Shown one piece after another: positions 17,274 to 17,697 of a stretch of 17,697 bases of DNA. The stretch comes from Eimeria necatrix (taxonomy: Eukaryota; Apicomplexa; Conoidasida; Eucoccidiorida; Eimeriidae): NCBI RefSeq assembly GCF_000499385.1, contig NW_013654636.1, positions 1 through 17,697 of the forward strand. Reading direction: 5' to 3'. The first letter of the stretch is position 1. The number at the start of each line of letters is the position of its first letter. A model generated the notes under the pieces. The model was not told the DNA's origin, did no database searches, and worked only from the letters and a program-made list of their open reading frames with translations. Both the position numbers and the translations under genes were made by a program.

Positions 17274-17697
17274 CTAGAACAGAGCGAGAAGGCCGATGGA
17301 CGTCGCAGAAACAAGAGCAACTGAAGGGCCCACTGTGGAAACTCCGCTCTTGTTGCCAGATATCGCCTCCACGATTTTCTTCCATTCGTCTTCTCTGCGA
17401 AAAAATCACGGGAGAGACATAGCCGACGACTATTTCAAACAATGACAACGCCAGAGTGCAACTCAAAACGGACGTTAAGGCAGCTCGGAAGGTTATACAT
17501 AACTGGTGACTGTAACAAATTTGTACTTGAATGGGGCTGTGTTTTCTTCCAAGGCAGCGGGGTTCGTCAAGCAAATGACGGCTTCGACTGTGGTGGAGCC
17601 AGATGAGAGTCTGCGTCCACCAGGGACGCCAGGGACAGTCGCAGTAGGACACTGGAGAAGCACGCAGCTGACAACAGGGTTGGGTTTCGGGTTGTAC
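17274..17697 (-). CDS. SAG surface antigen I, TA4/SAG1-like, partial (last two exons)
   Basis: This gene runs off the right edge. Visible in coding order are part of exon 3 (17697-17527) and exon 4 (17394-17274), joined by an intron with GT at 17526-17525 and CAG before 17394. Exon 3 starts within YNPKPNPVVSCVLLQCP, the paired-cysteine block, followed by a G/R-rich stretch (PGVPGGRRLSSGSTT) and the last cysteine in AVICLTNPAALE. Exon 4 gives EDEWKKIVEAISGNKSGVS and a hydrophobic GPI signal ending GLLALF, with TAG at 17274-17276. The junction is phase 2, as in the other copies. VVSCVLLQC replaces the VASCAFVTC of copies B-G, and exon 4 is two codons shorter (121 nt). The pattern recalls the TA4/SAG1 type of Eimeria tenella antigen from general knowledge of that family. 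The visible part is open and looks functional; whether the rest is intact is unknown. Confidence 0.83.

Noticed and set aside
17176..17652. Open frame of 158 codons on the minus strand at the right edge
   Set aside because: It reads gene I in a wrong frame across exon 3, intron 3 and exon 4; the spliced frame shows SCVLLQC, CLTNP and EDEW.
1..17697. CRISPR array, bacterial operon, insertion sequence or phage module
   Set aside because: Genes have spliceosomal introns and eukaryotic secretory and GPI signals; repeats are long gene-plus-spacer units, not short spaced repeats, and no transposase or terminal repeats were seen.
1..17697. Eimeria-type CAG trinucleotide or telomere-like AAACCCT repeat tracts
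   Set aside because: Only isolated single occurrences are present; there is no tract, which fits a repeat-poor chromosome segment.

Overview
The window is a cluster of surface antigen (SAG) genes from a coccidian protozoan, most probably an Eimeria species such as E. tenella or a close relative. I base this on protein patterns read from the sequence: short secreted proteins of about 257 residues with an N-terminal signal peptide, six cysteines in a fixed order, recurring motifs (LNCLADMNEAR, FAYYPG, AVSFVALYNP, CLTNP, EDEW.KIV) and a hydrophobic C-terminus ending in F-stop, as expected for a GPI anchor signal. Every copy has the same four-exon structure (intron phases 1, 0, 2). No other gene type is supported. 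I name the copies A to I from left to right.

Layout. On the plus strand: A (last exon only, 23-272), B (1280-2432, intact), C (3570-4711, intact) and D (5866-7046, pseudogene). On the minus strand: E (8002-9163, intact), F (10296-11434, intact), G (13126-14277, frameshifted pseudogene), H (15402-15737, deletion remnant) and I (17274-17697, partial, cut by the window edge). The two arms face each other tail to tail around a junction near 7300-7535. In the plus arm the repeat unit, gene plus spacer, is about 2.29 kb. The spacers are also related to each other, so whole gene-plus-spacer units were duplicated and at least one block was inverted.

Copies A to H form one subfamily. I is more divergent and resembles the TA4/SAG1 type. 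Within A-H, the sequence at the exon 2/intron 2 border separates B, C and G from E and F. D has an E-like 5' half and a B-like 3' half, which suggests gene conversion.

The products would all act at the parasite surface. Full-length B, C, E and F should be GPI-anchored. A has lost the usual stop codon and gains a 41-codon tail. D, G and H are broken in different ways. The spacers hold no convincing genes. They carry two conserved upstream blocks, about 60 and about 290 bases before the start codon, which are candidate promoter elements. The array therefore looks like a reservoir for antigen diversity by unequal crossing-over and conversion, not a novel enzymatic system.
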